DNA of 64,000 bases, taken from Mucilaginibacter straminoryzae (GTDB lineage: Bacteria; Bacteroidota; Bacteroidia; Sphingobacteriales; Sphingobacteriaceae). The notes beneath the pieces are model-generated. The model ran no database searches, was not told where the DNA came from, and saw only the letters and a program-made list of their open reading frames with translations. Below, piece after piece: positions 53,455 through 61,918 of this stretch. The DNA lies in the NCBI RefSeq assembly GCF_022953055.1, contig NZ_JALJEJ010000003.1, positions 1 through 64,000 of the forward strand. The letters run 5' to 3'. The first letter of the stretch is position 1, and the number at the start of each line of letters is the position of its first letter. A program made the translations under genes and the position numbers.

Positions 53455-54765
53455 TTAGAATAAATGGCTATGCAGGCTGCGCAATGCTTCTGCTTTGTGT
53501 TCTGTTTTCACCAGTAGCGATAAATTATGATCACTGCCGCCATAAGAGATCATCCGGATTGGAATATGCTTCACGGCTTCCAACACACGTGCAGCATAAC
53601 CATGTTTATCCGCTGCAAAATCGCCCACCACACAAATAATGGTTTGGTTTACATCCGTCTCTACCTTACCAAAAGTATTAAGTTCAGCGATTATATCTTC
53701 CAGCCGGGTGGTGTCATCAATAGTAACGGAAACGGCCACTTCTGAGGTGGTGATCATGTCTATAGCGGTTTTATAACGTTCGAAAACCTCGAACACCCGG
53801 CGTAAAAAACCATAGGCTAACAGCATCCGGCTCGACTGGATCTTAATAGCCGTAATGCCGTCCTTCGCCGCAACAGAGATAATGCCCTCGGTCTGGCTGT
53901 CGTGAGTGATCAGGGTTCCTTCTGCTTTTGGATCCATGGTATTCAGCAGGCGAACAGGTATCTTGTACTTTTGAGCCGGAAACACACTTTGGGGGTGAAG
54001 TATCTTCGCTCCGAAATAGGCCAGTTCTGCTGCCTCATCAAAAGAAATACGGCGGATAGGTTGTGTACCTTCAACTATGCGAGGATCGTTATTGTGCATG
54101 CCATCAATGTCTGTCCAGATCTGCACTTCTTCGCTGCGGATAGCCGCGCCAATCAAAGAAGCAGTATAATCGCTGCCGCCGCGGCGCAGGTTATCAATCT
54201 CGCCAAAAGCATTGCGGCAGATATAACCCTGTGTGATGAACAGCTTATTTTCGGGGTGCTTATTGAGTAACGGAGTTAGATGTTCGGTTATATAATCAAC
54301 AACGGGCTCCTGGTCTTCATCAATCTTCATAAAGTCAAGGGCCGGTAGCAGTATCGAAGGCACACCAATTTGCTGCAGGTAGATATGGTAAAGCGTTGTA
54401 GATAATAGCTCGCCCTGGGCTAAGATGATCTTATCTTCTATCGGCGTAAAAAGATCATTTGCAAGTTGGCTTAATAGGCCAAAGTGGTAAGCAACTACTT
54501 CCCTGCCCTGTTCCAGGTATTTGGTGTCGGTATAAAGGTCTTCAATAAACAGTTGATATTTTTCCTTCAGTGCGTTGATCAGTTCGGCTGCTTTTGCCTT
54601 ATCGCTTTGTAAATAAGCTTGCCCAATCTCTACCAGGCTGTTAGTGGTGCCTGATACCGCCGAAAGCACAACGATCTGCCGCTCCGCTGGATTAATGATA
54701 TTTAGCAGACTTTTCATCCGTTCGGGACTACCTACAGATGTTCCGCCAAATTTTAAAACTTTCAT
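53455..54765 (-). CDS. lysC: Aspartate kinase (second copy, lysC type)
   Basis: Phosphorylates aspartate. The protein of 436 residues starts MKVLKFGGTSVGS and has the FITQGYICRN and LRRGGSDYTASLIG blocks, then ACT-like regulation from about 300. It is co-transcribed with lysA, so lysine feedback is likely. A hairpin of unknown role, CCACGG with CCGTGG at 54835-54855, lies in the divergent leader before it. Confidence 0.95.
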   Translation of the reverse strand: MKVLKFGGTSVGSPERMKSLLNIINPAERQIVVLSAVSGTTNSLVEIGQAYLQSDKAKAAELINALKEKYQLFIEDLYTDTKYLEQGREVVAYHFGLLSQLANDLFTPIEDKIILAQGELLSTTLYHIYLQQIGVPSILLPALDFMKIDEDQEPVVDYITEHLTPLLNKHPENKLFITQGYICRNAFGEIDNLRRGGSDYTASLIGAAIRSEEVQIWTDIDGMHNNDPRIVEGTQPIRRISFDEAAELAYFGAKILHPQSVFPAQKYKIPVRLLNTMDPKAEGTLITHDSQTEGIISVAAKDGITAIKIQSSRMLLAYGFLRRVFEVFERYKTAIDMITTSEVAVSVTIDDTTRLEDIIAELNTFGKVETDVNQTIICVVGDFAADKHGYAARVLEAVKHIPIRMISYGGSDHNLSLLVKTEHKAEALRSLHSHLF

Positions 54766-54931
54766 TTTTAGTTTCTGTTTATGACAAATATTTATATCCT
54801 TGTACCTGTATTCCGGGCACTGTGCTGATGTAAACCACGGGTATTACCACCGTGGCATAATGCTTCAAGAGCGACTAAACCCGTTTCTGAGGCGCTAAAA
54901 ATAGGATTTTAAACACTATATATCCACAATA

Positions 54932-56344
54932 ATGATCAAAATTAAATTTGGTACCGATGGCTGGAGAGCCATCATTGCAGACGATTTTACAGTTGAAAAC
55001 GTAAAACGCGTTGCGTATGCCACCGCGCTTTGGCTGAAACAAAATTTTGAAAACCCTTCTGCTGTGGTTGGTAACGACCCTCGTTTCGCCGGCCCGTTAT
55101 TTGCGGATGTTACTACCCGTGTTTTAGCTTCAGAAGGCATTAAGGTTTATCGCGCGGAAAATACCTTCGTTTCAACGCCGATGATCTCGTTAGGTACAGT
55201 ACGTCAAAATGCTTCGGCCGGTATCATCATTACTGCAAGCCATAACCCACCTGCTTATAATGGTTATAAAATTAAGGCTTCATATGGTGGACCAGCAACA
55301 CCGGACGATATCGAAAAAGTAGAAAGCCAGATCCCGGATACTATTGAGCTTAGCCTGAAATCTCTTGACGATTACAAGAAAGACGGCCTGGTTGAAATGG
55401 TAGACCTGGAGCAAATGTACATTACGCACGTAGAAAACAGCTTTGATCTGGAAGCTATCCGCAACTCCGGAAAAGAGTGGGCTTACGATGCCATGTACGG
55501 TGCAGGCCAAAATGTAATGCAGCGTTTATTCCCTGAAATTACCATGCTGCATTGTGATCACAATCCAGGCTTTGAAGGGCAGGCTCCGGAACCGATTCAG
55601 CGTAACTTGCAGCAGTTTGAAGACGTGATTAAAATGTCTGAAGGTGAAATTGCCTGCGGCTTAGTTACCGACGGCGATGCGGACCGTATCGGCCTTTATG
55701 ACCAGAATGGCAACTTCGTTGATTCGCACCACATCCTGCTGTTATTGATCCATTACATGTACAAAGTGAAAGGACAACGCGGCGAAGTGTATTCTACCTT
55801 CTCTTGTACCAGCAAAATTCAAAAGCTTTGTGATCACTATGGGCTGAACAACACCGTAACCAAGATTGGCTTTAAATATATCTGCGACCTGATCGTGAAC
55901 TCTGGCAAACCATTTATGGTGGGTGGTGAAGAGTCTGGCGGTATTGCTGTAGACGGCCACATCCCTGAACGTGACGGTATCTGGATCGGTTTGATCATTT
56001 GGGAATTCATGGCGAAAACCGGCCGAAGCCTGACTGATCTGATCCAGGAGATCTATGATATTGTTGGCAAATTTGCGGTAGAACGCTACGATTTACATGT
56101 AACTGAAGAGTTGAAGCAACAGATCATCAGAAATTGCAAATCAGGTGCTTATAAAGCATTCGGTAGCTATAATATCACCCGCAGCGAAGATCTGGATGGT
56201 TTCAAATTCTTCTTTGAAGATGGTTCATGGGTAATGATCCGTCCTTCAGGAACCGAGCCTGTTTTGCGTGTTTACTCAGAAGCGCCAAGCTCTGAAGATT
56301 CATTCAAAATTCTGGATGCTACTAAAGCAGTTTTGTTAGGATAG
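54932..56344 (+). CDS. Phosphoglucomutase / phosphomannomutase
   Basis: Alpha-D-phosphohexomutase of 470 residues. The phospho-serine is S103 in TASHNPPAYNGYK, the metal loop is DGDADRIG with D247, D249 and D251, the sugar loop is GGEESGG, and the phosphate loop is RPSGTEPVLRVY. The sugar cannot be decided; the length and SGTEP fit both glucose and mannose types. A terminator follows. Confidence 0.94.
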   Translation: MIKIKFGTDGWRAIIADDFTVENVKRVAYATALWLKQNFENPSAVVGNDPRFAGPLFADVTTRVLASEGIKVYRAENTFVSTPMISLGTVRQNASAGIIITASHNPPAYNGYKIKASYGGPATPDDIEKVESQIPDTIELSLKSLDDYKKDGLVEMVDLEQMYITHVENSFDLEAIRNSGKEWAYDAMYGAGQNVMQRLFPEITMLHCDHNPGFEGQAPEPIQRNLQQFEDVIKMSEGEIACGLVTDGDADRIGLYDQNGNFVDSHHILLLLIHYMYKVKGQRGEVYSTFSCTSKIQKLCDHYGLNNTVTKIGFKYICDLIVNSGKPFMVGGEESGGIAVDGHIPERDGIWIGLIIWEFMAKTGRSLTDLIQEIYDIVGKFAVERYDLHVTEELKQQIIRNCKSGAYKAFGSYNITRSEDLDGFKFFFEDGSWVMIRPSGTEPVLRVYSEAPSSEDSFKILDATKAVLLG

Positions 56345-56366
56345 TATCGGGCCGCTCCATTAAAAG

Positions 56367-56394
56367 AGATCGCTTCGTTCCTTGCGATTACGCG
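56367..56394 (+). repeat. REP-like repeat copy, AGATYGCTTCGT type
   Basis: AGATCGCTTCGTTCCTTGCG, continuing GATTACG, resembles the complement of 60268-60294 with about five differences in 26. It lies just before the phosphohexomutase terminator. Confidence 0.6.
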
Positions 56395-56400
56395 AAAAAA

Positions 56401-56429
56401 AAAAGGCTTGCCAATTTGGCAAGCCTTTT
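56401..56429. terminator. Intrinsic terminator after the phosphohexomutase gene
   Basis: Perfect 12-bp stem AAAAGGCTTGCC (56401-56412) and GGCAAGCCTTTT (56418-56429) with loop AATTT. Between convergent genes; flanking A and T runs allow it to work on both strands. Confidence 0.9.
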
Positions 56430-56470
56430 CCTGTTAATAGTGGGTTTATAAGTATTTCTTCGATGTTGTA

Positions 56471-56707
56471 TCAGCATTTGGTCTGCTTACTGATCTCGCT
56501 ACCCAAATGTTGGATCTGATCAGCGTCCAGCAATAGAGCGGCATGATGGTGCGGCTCGTAAATCCAAACATTATGCTCATTACAGATCATATAACCACAT
56601 AGTTCGTCTTCGTAAAAAAGATCGTACGTATTTTCGTTTTCTCCCGGTTTAACGGTGATCATCATCGGATGATCTTTCATAGGAATAGCTACTTCAAAAG
56701 GATTCAT
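56471..56707 (-). CDS. Small conserved hypothetical protein
   Basis: A 78-residue acidic protein, MNPFEVAIPMKDHPMMITVK, with a YDLFYEDELCGYM strand and a histidine cluster EPHHHAALLLD. No signal peptide or membrane part. I do not recognise a function. The clean start and the terminator beyond its stop support it as a real gene. Confidence 0.6.
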   Translation of the reverse strand: MNPFEVAIPMKDHPMMITVKPGENENTYDLFYEDELCGYMICNEHNVWIYEPHHHAALLLDADQIQHLGSEISKQTKC

Positions 56708-56791
56708 ATAGATATAACTGTATTTTAAGGCAGTTGGTTCTTTAAATTTGGTTAAAGCTATTAATTTCGTTCCGGTTTACCGCTATCTCCT

Positions 56792-57259
56792 ATGAAAGAT
56801 TACTTCCTGAAGCTTTTGGCTTACGACTACTATGCTAATAAACTGATTCTACAGTCAATTAAAGAAATGGGTAATCCGACAGAGCCCATCCGCCTGATGA
56901 GCCACACTTTAGGTGCGCAACAGGTTTGGTTGGGCCGCTGTGTTGGTGATCCCAATGCACAGAAAGGTGCGATATGGCCCGAGTGGGAACCCGACGATTT
57001 GTACCAAATTAATGAAGAGAATCATCAGCTTTGGGTAAATTTTTTAAACCGTGAAACTGATCTTAATCGTAAGGTTAGTTATGTGAATTCCAAAGGAGAT
57101 AGTTTCAGTGATACTTTAAGTGATATATTGGCACACCTTGTAAATCATGGCACTCATCATCGTGCGCAGATAGGCCAGTTGCTGAAAACTGCGGAGCTTG
57201 ATAAACTACCGGTTACAGATTATATCTTTTTTATCCGTAATATGCACCAATCCAATTAA
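56792..57259 (+). CDS. DinB-fold protein (second)
   Basis: Metal-dependent DinB/YfiT-like helical protein of 155 residues. MSHTLGAQQVWLGR and HLVNHGTHHRAQIGQLL carry the three-histidine pattern. It differs clearly from the copy at 51683. Thiol-transferase activity is possible; the substrate is unknown. Confidence 0.8.
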   Translation: MKDYFLKLLAYDYYANKLILQSIKEMGNPTEPIRLMSHTLGAQQVWLGRCVGDPNAQKGAIWPEWEPDDLYQINEENHQLWVNFLNRETDLNRKVSYVNSKGDSFSDTLSDILAHLVNHGTHHRAQIGQLLKTAELDKLPVTDYIFFIRNMHQSN

Positions 57260-57269
57260 AGCTAAATAT

Positions 57270-57277
57270 TAAATTTG
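57270..57277 (+). promoter_or_regulatory. -7 promoter box of the Sco operon
   Basis: TAAATTTG fits TAnnTTTG. The start codon at 57284 lies seven bases beyond it, so the mRNA would be leaderless or almost so. No clear -33 element was found. Confidence 0.5.
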
Positions 57278-57283
57278 CGCACC

Positions 57284-57694
57284 ATGAAAAAGTCAGCCTT
57301 AGCCCTTCTTTTAGCCATCACTGCATCTGCCTGTAACAACGATAAACAGGAAGAAAAAAAAGTACTGGACGATATTTTAGCGAAGCACGAAACGGTAATG
57401 GAAGCCGACGGCAAAGCGGTTGATCATAAAATGATACTTGATTCTTTGCTGAAGAATAACCTCATTACTGCCGGAAAAGATTCTGCTACTGCTTTAAGTA
57501 AAGACCTGCAAACTACAGACGAACGCATGAGCAATTGGATGCAGAAGTTCAATATGGAATACAAGGGGAAGGATCACGCCGATGTAATGAAATATTATAA
57601 CGGGCAGCGAACCGAAATTAACGCGATCGATTCTCAGTTGAATACCCTGAACAAGCAGGCTGACGGGTTGTTATCGAAATACAAAAAACCATGA
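57284..57694 (+). CDS. Lipoprotein of unknown function in the Sco operon
   Basis: A 136-residue protein from ATG at 57284; the TTG at 57275 lies inside the -7 box and is rejected. Signal and lipobox ITASAC give a lipidated C17. The mature part is charged and helical, with coiled-coil-like heptads, and ends LNKQADGLLSKYKKP. Function is unknown; the four-base overlap with the Sco gene suggests a role in the same process. Confidence 0.7.
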   Translation: MKKSALALLLAITASACNNDKQEEKKVLDDILAKHETVMEADGKAVDHKMILDSLLKNNLITAGKDSATALSKDLQTTDERMSNWMQKFNMEYKGKDHADVMKYYNGQRTEINAIDSQLNTLNKQADGLLSKYKKP

Positions 57695-58326
57695 AAAATT
57701 TAATTTATACCTGCTTTGCAGTGCTCATCCTGGCTGCTTGCAGCAGTAATGAGTCTGCTAAAAACGCCTTACCCATCTACGGCAACCGCGAGCCAGTTAC
57801 CAAAACTGTAAATGGGAAAACAGTTACAGACACCATTTACCAAACGATACCAAAGTTTAGCTTTATAGACCAATACGGCGATAGTATTACCAACAAAAGC
57901 CTCGACGGAAACATTTACGTAGCCGATTTCTTTTTTACCTCTTGCCCCAATATATGCCCTGTAATGCACCGGAATATGTTGAAGGTGTATAATACTTTTA
58001 ATAAGGTGGGCGACTTTAAAATCGTTTCTTACACCATAGACCCGAAGCATGACAGCGTTAATGTATTAAAGCAATATGCAGAAAAGCTAGGTGTAAAAGA
58101 TAAGAACTGGCTGTTCCTGCAGGGTAAAAAAGACGAAACTTACAAGTTGGCTAAAGGTTATATGGTGCAGGCGCGCGAAAATGTCCACGATGGCTTTTTT
58201 ATCCTGGTAGATAAGCAAAAGCGGATTCGTGGTTCATATCTGGGAACAGATCCTGCCCAAGTGGATAAAATGATCGAGGATATTAAGACCCTTCAGGCCG
58301 AACCACAACAACACATTGCACAGTGA
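57691..58326 (+). CDS. SCO1/SenC-family copper protein
   Basis: Thioredoxin-fold lipoprotein of 211 residues that would deliver copper to the CuA centre of cytochrome oxidase. Lipobox LAAC gives C17. The copper-binding cysteines are C85 and C89 in FFTSCPNICP, and the third ligand is the histidine in NVHDGFFIL. It is part of a three-gene operon with overlapping ends. Confidence 0.93.
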   Translation: MKNLIYTCFAVLILAACSSNESAKNALPIYGNREPVTKTVNGKTVTDTIYQTIPKFSFIDQYGDSITNKSLDGNIYVADFFFTSCPNICPVMHRNMLKVYNTFNKVGDFKIVSYTIDPKHDSVNVLKQYAEKLGVKDKNWLFLQGKKDETYKLAKGYMVQARENVHDGFFILVDKQKRIRGSYLGTDPAQVDKMIEDIKTLQAEPQQHIAQ

Positions 58327-58736
58327 GAGCTTTCCTGGTCATTTGCTTTTTCAGCGTTGCTGCTACGGTGTTAACTTCCTGTTCAGAGCAGGATCTGGAA
58401 TATAAGCGCGCTTACACCAACGGTTCGTTGGTATACCAGCAACACTGTCAGAACTGTCACGGTAATGATGGCGAAGGGCTTTCCGCCTTGATCCCCCCTT
58501 TAACCGATTCTATATATTATAAAAAGAACAGCGCTCAACTGGCTTGCTTAATTAAAAACGGATCGTCAGGACTGATGATAGTCGGCGATAAGGCCTATAC
58601 AGATAAGATGCCACCTTCAGGCCTGGCCCCTATTGAGATATCGCAGGTACTTACCTACATCCGCAACTCATTTGGAAACAAGCACGGTATTGTATCGGTG
58701 GATGAGGTAAACAAAGATTTAGAAGGATGTAATTAA
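58323..58736 (+). CDS. Cytochrome c, class I lipoprotein
   Basis: Periplasmic monoheme cytochrome of 137 residues, starting at a GTG that overlaps the Sco stop (GTGA). A signal with lipobox LTSC anchors it. The heme motif is C42-QN-C45-H46 in CQNCHGNDGEG, and the axial methionine is probably in DKMPPSG. It would carry electrons to an oxidase, consistent with its Sco neighbour. Confidence 0.9.
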   Translation: MRAFLVICFFSVAATVLTSCSEQDLEYKRAYTNGSLVYQQHCQNCHGNDGEGLSALIPPLTDSIYYKKNSAQLACLIKNGSSGLMIVGDKAYTDKMPPSGLAPIEISQVLTYIRNSFGNKHGIVSVDEVNKDLEGCN

Positions 58737-58880
58737 AGATCTGAAGGTTCAGAAGTAAAACATCATTTAGTATTGCTTTACGCAGCAATGTTAATTGCGC
58801 TTTATGGCATTGTGTAAGTATGAATACCCCCCTACAAGGATTCTCTTCATTATTAATTCCATAAAAGCATGTAAAAACAA

Positions 58881-58906
58881 AAAGCCCGCATTTTCATGCA
58901 GGCTTT
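58881..58906 (-). terminator. Intrinsic terminator after rpmA
   Basis: AAAGCCCGCAT (58881-58891) pairs with ATGCAGGCTTT (58896-58906), one mismatch, with loop TTTC. The minus strand continues into a T-run. It lies about 24 bases after the rpmA stop. Confidence 0.85.
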
Positions 58907-58929
58907 GAATAATATAATTAGATTTAAAA

Positions 58930-59331
58930 TTAAGCTTCTACTTCTTCAGTATCGGCTGCAGTTTCTGTAGCTGGTGCTTCTTCTACAGCAGGTGCAGTAG
59001 CTTTAGGTGCTTTTTTTGCTTTAGGAGCTTCAGCTGCAACAGGTGCAGGAGCAGCTACTTCAGCAACAGCAGCAGTTTCTAAAGGAAGAACTGATACATA
59101 AGAACGGTTATCAGCTTTTTTACGGAAAACTACAGTACCGTCTGCCAAAGCAAATAAAGTATGATCTTTACCGATACCTACGTTTAAACCTGGGTTGTGT
59201 TTGGTACCACGTTGACGAACGATGATGTTACCGGCAATAGCAGGCTGACCACCGAAAATTTTGATACCTAAACGTTTGCTATGGGATTCGCGACCGTTTT
59301 TGGAACTACCGGCCCCTTTTTTGTGTGCCAT
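58930..59331 (-). CDS. rpmA: Ribosomal protein L27 with C-terminal extension
   Basis: Large-subunit protein at the peptidyl-transferase centre. Residues 1-83 are an ordinary L27 ([36 protein letters not shown]). Residues 84-133 add a low-complexity tail rich in A, E, P and K, ending EEVEA, about 50 residues beyond the usual length. The tail looks disordered and acidic. The gene follows rplU, as in most bacteria. Confidence 0.95.
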   Translation of the reverse strand: MAHKKGAGSSKNGRESHSKRLGIKIFGGQPAIAGNIIVRQRGTKHNPGLNVGIGKDHTLFALADGTVVFRKKADNRSYVSVLPLETAAVAEVAAPAPVAAEAPKAKKAPKATAPAVEEAPATETAADTEEVEA

Positions 59332-59365
59332 TTCTTAATGTCTTTTTTATCGGTTAAACCTTCAA

Positions 59366-59674
59366 TTATAATGTGATACCAGTAATTTCAATTTTAGTGA
59401 ACTGCTGGCGGTGACCGTTTTTCTTTTTGTAACCTTTTCTTCTTTTCTTTTTGAAGATGATTACTTTATCACCTTTAACATGAGACAGGATCTTTGCCGA
59501 TACTTTAGCTCCAGAAAGATCTGCGCCAAGCTTAAAGTTACCTTCGTTTTCAGCCAATAAAACCTTGTCAAATTCAATACTAGCGCCTTCATCTCCTTGC
59601 AAGCGATGTACAAAGATCTGCTGGTCTTTAGCAACTTTAAATTGCTGTCCGGCTATATTTACTATTGCGTACAT
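59366..59674 (-). CDS. rplU: Ribosomal protein L21
   Basis: Large-subunit protein of 102 residues. [25 protein letters not shown] and the C-terminal [18 protein letters not shown] are typical. It heads the rplU-rpmA operon behind a canonical promoter (59714-59744) and has normal length. Confidence 0.96.
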   Translation of the reverse strand: MYAIVNIAGQQFKVAKDQQIFVHRLQGDEGASIEFDKVLLAENEGNFKLGADLSGAKVSAKILSHVKGDKVIIFKKKRRKGYKKKNGHRQQFTKIEITGITL

Positions 59675-59713
59675 TGGGTTAATAATTATTTATTTGTTTT
59701 TTAAAATGAGGTG

Positions 59714-59744
59714 CAAATATAGATAAAGTAATTGCAATAAACAA
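59714..59744 (-). promoter_or_regulatory. Promoter of rplU-rpmA
   Basis: On the minus strand a TTG at 59744-59742 is 20 bases before TATATTTG at 59721-59714, an exact TAnnTTTG box with standard spacing. The transcript starts near 59707, about 33 bases before the rplU start codon. Confidence 0.8.
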
Positions 59745-59747
59745 TCT

Positions 59748-60251
59748 TTATTTATTTTCAAGCGTCTCGGCTTCGTCTATCTTTTTCTGGATCTCTTTGA
59801 TCAGCCTTTCGTTAGCATCTTTCAGCGCAACCGGGCCGTTATAGGCCACATTGTAATGCACGATCTTACTCTTATCCTTGTAATGAAATTCGATGATATA
59901 GTTCGGCGCACTATGCTGGAGCGCTGAATCGCCGGGAAGCTCGTTTGCCGGGAAGTTCCATAAACCAAGGTCGGCCGCTTTAAAGTGCAGGTATTGTAAA
60001 GCCGTTTTCCCTAGCTTCACATTCTTTTTAACCAGTTTGCCGCTGGTGGTCAAATACTGGTACTCCCCAGTCTTCGAATTGTATTGGTTCAGCAGGCTAT
60101 CCCCCTTGCCATATTTTAAAGAAAGGTATTGAAAATCTTTAAAGCGGTATGGCGCATTTTTTATCATCATACCATAATAGTAAAAGCAATAGACCAGGAA
60201 CGGTACTACCACTGTAGCAGCAAGAAAAATCTTCTTTGATTTAGCAGTCAT
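59748..60251 (-). CDS. Hypothetical membrane-anchored protein
   Basis: A 167-residue protein with an N-terminal hydrophobic helix at about 9-27 that may be an uncleaved signal anchor. The rest is exported-looking, with alternating strands such as YNSKTGEYQYLTTSGKLV and a charged helical end. I do not recognise it. The rplU promoter begins directly after its stop codon. Confidence 0.6.
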   Translation of the reverse strand: MTAKSKKIFLAATVVVPFLVYCFYYYGMMIKNAPYRFKDFQYLSLKYGKGDSLLNQYNSKTGEYQYLTTSGKLVKKNVKLGKTALQYLHFKAADLGLWNFPANELPGDSALQHSAPNYIIEFHYKDKSKIVHYNVAYNGPVALKDANERLIKEIQKKIDEAETLENK

Positions 60252-60267
60252 GTTTGAATTAAATGAG

Positions 60268-60346
60268 CGTCATTGCGAGGTACGAAGCAATCTTATACTA
60301 ATAACTTTCAAGACGAACAGATGCTTCGACAAGCTCAGCATGACAT
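60268..60346. repeat. REP-like intergenic repeat cluster
   Basis: CGTCATTGCGAGGTACGAAG, continuing CAATCTT, at 60268-60294, followed at 60321-60346 by ATGCTTCGACAAGCTCAGCA. Both words are of the kind that recurs between genes in Bacteroidota. The first is related, on the other strand, to 56367-56394. The rest of the 234-base gap 60252-60485 is AT-rich without an ORF. Confidence 0.6.
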
Positions 60347-60485
60347 CTTAGTAATGGTTTTGTTATCGAACAATTACAAACCGGGTGCAAAAATAGCTTT
60401 CTGATTGATATAAATGTGATTGCTTCGTCATTTCATGCTTTTAATCAAAATTCGAAATTGAAAATCCGAATTCCGAAATTAAAAG

Positions 60486-61859
60486 CTACTCCTTCAACTC
60501 CCCTTCCCATTTGCTTACAACTGCAGTAGCCATGGCGTTACCTAATACGTTGGTGGCCGAGCGGCCCATATCCAGCAGCGGATCGATACCGATTAACAAA
60601 GCCAAACCAGCTTCAGGGATATTAAACATGGAAATTGTGCCAGCAATAACCACTAATGACGCACGCGGTACACCGGCAACACCTTTACTGGTCAGCATCA
60701 GGATCAGTAGCATAGACAATTGCTGAGAGAACGCCAGATGTATCCCGTATGATTGTGCCAGGAATAATGAGGCAAAGGTCATATACATCATCGAGCCGTC
60801 GAGGTTAAAGGAATAACCCAGCGGTAATACAAAGCTTACAATCTTGTTATTACAGCCAAAGCGCTCCAGTTCCATCAGCACGCGCGGGTAAGCCGCTTCG
60901 CTGGTAGAGGTGCTAAAGGCTACCAGCATGGCGTCTTTAATATTATTAACCAAAGTAAATGCCCGTCCTTTTAATACAAAGAATCCGGCCAGAATAATCA
61001 CTAGCCATAGGATCAGCAGCGATCCGTAAAATTCGGCGATGAAAATAGCATAGGTAGAAAGGATACCCAAGCCTTGCTTGGCGACAACAGCCGTAATCGC
61101 GCCGAACACTGCTATTGGCGCCAGCTTCATTACATAACCGGTAATTTTTAGAATCACATGTGCAATGGCGTCCATGGCTTTTACCACAATCTCTCCCTGT
61201 GGGCCAATTGCACCGGTAGCCACACCAAAAAACAATGCGAAGATCACAATCTGCAGGATCTCGTTATTTGCCATTGCTTCAACGAAGCTTTTCGGTACTA
61301 CATGGCTCACAAAATCACGGAGGGACAATGCAGTCTTTTTGATGTCTGTACCCAAATGGCTGTCTGGTAGCGGCAGGTGCATGGCTACACCTGGTTTGAA
61401 CGTATTTACCAGGATCATTCCTAATAACAACGAAACTAACGTAGCACTGAGGAACCACAGCATCGTTTTACCACCTATACGGCCGACCGCTTTTACATCA
61501 CCTACCTTAGCCACACCAACTACCAATGTGGTAAATACCAACGGCGCGACGATCATCTTAATCAGCCGCAGAAAAATATCGCTCAGAACACTGAAACCTG
61601 TCAATTTATCCTCACGCGCAGTGTCATTCTTTTTACGTTCTGCCACCTGCGTCGTGCGTTCGGCTTTTAGTGCTTTGAATTCGGCGGTAGTGGTATCTTT
61701 TACCTGGGTAAGCTTTAAATCAACCGTTTTTATCCTGGTATCTGCTGCAGTAATGTTTTTATTGAACTGATCGATAACATTGACGTTATAAAGGTACCCT
61801 ACGATGATACCGGCAAAAAGTGCTATAAAGATGAAAAGGGTAAGTTTGTTCCGGGTCAT
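60486..61859 (-). CDS. Dicarboxylate/amino acid:cation symporter
   Basis: DAACS-family transporter of 457 residues with eight helices and two re-entrant loops. AFSTSTSEAAYPRVL and SFNLDGSMMYM are the two hairpin motifs that bind substrate and sodium. Between helix 1 and helix 2, about residues 35-88, lies a charged insert with heptad-like repeats (coiled-coil-like), longer than in E. coli GltP. The substrate is probably glutamate, aspartate or a C4 dicarboxylate. It stands alone. Confidence 0.9.
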   Translation of the reverse strand: MTRNKLTLFIFIALFAGIIVGYLYNVNVIDQFNKNITAADTRIKTVDLKLTQVKDTTTAEFKALKAERTTQVAERKKNDTAREDKLTGFSVLSDIFLRLIKMIVAPLVFTTLVVGVAKVGDVKAVGRIGGKTMLWFLSATLVSLLLGMILVNTFKPGVAMHLPLPDSHLGTDIKKTALSLRDFVSHVVPKSFVEAMANNEILQIVIFALFFGVATGAIGPQGEIVVKAMDAIAHVILKITGYVMKLAPIAVFGAITAVVAKQGLGILSTYAIFIAEFYGSLLILWLVIILAGFFVLKGRAFTLVNNIKDAMLVAFSTSTSEAAYPRVLMELERFGCNNKIVSFVLPLGYSFNLDGSMMYMTFASLFLAQSYGIHLAFSQQLSMLLILMLTSKGVAGVPRASLVVIAGTISMFNIPEAGLALLIGIDPLLDMGRSATNVLGNAMATAVVSKWEGELKE

Positions 61860-61918
61860 GAATTTGATTAAAAGGCGAAGCTACAATTTATTTAATATTT
61901 TGCTGAAATTTAGCGCCG

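Noticed and set aside
61165..61770. 201-codon ORF antisense to the symporter
   Set aside because: It is the complement of a strong DAACS transporter gene. Its long open frame follows from codon bias.
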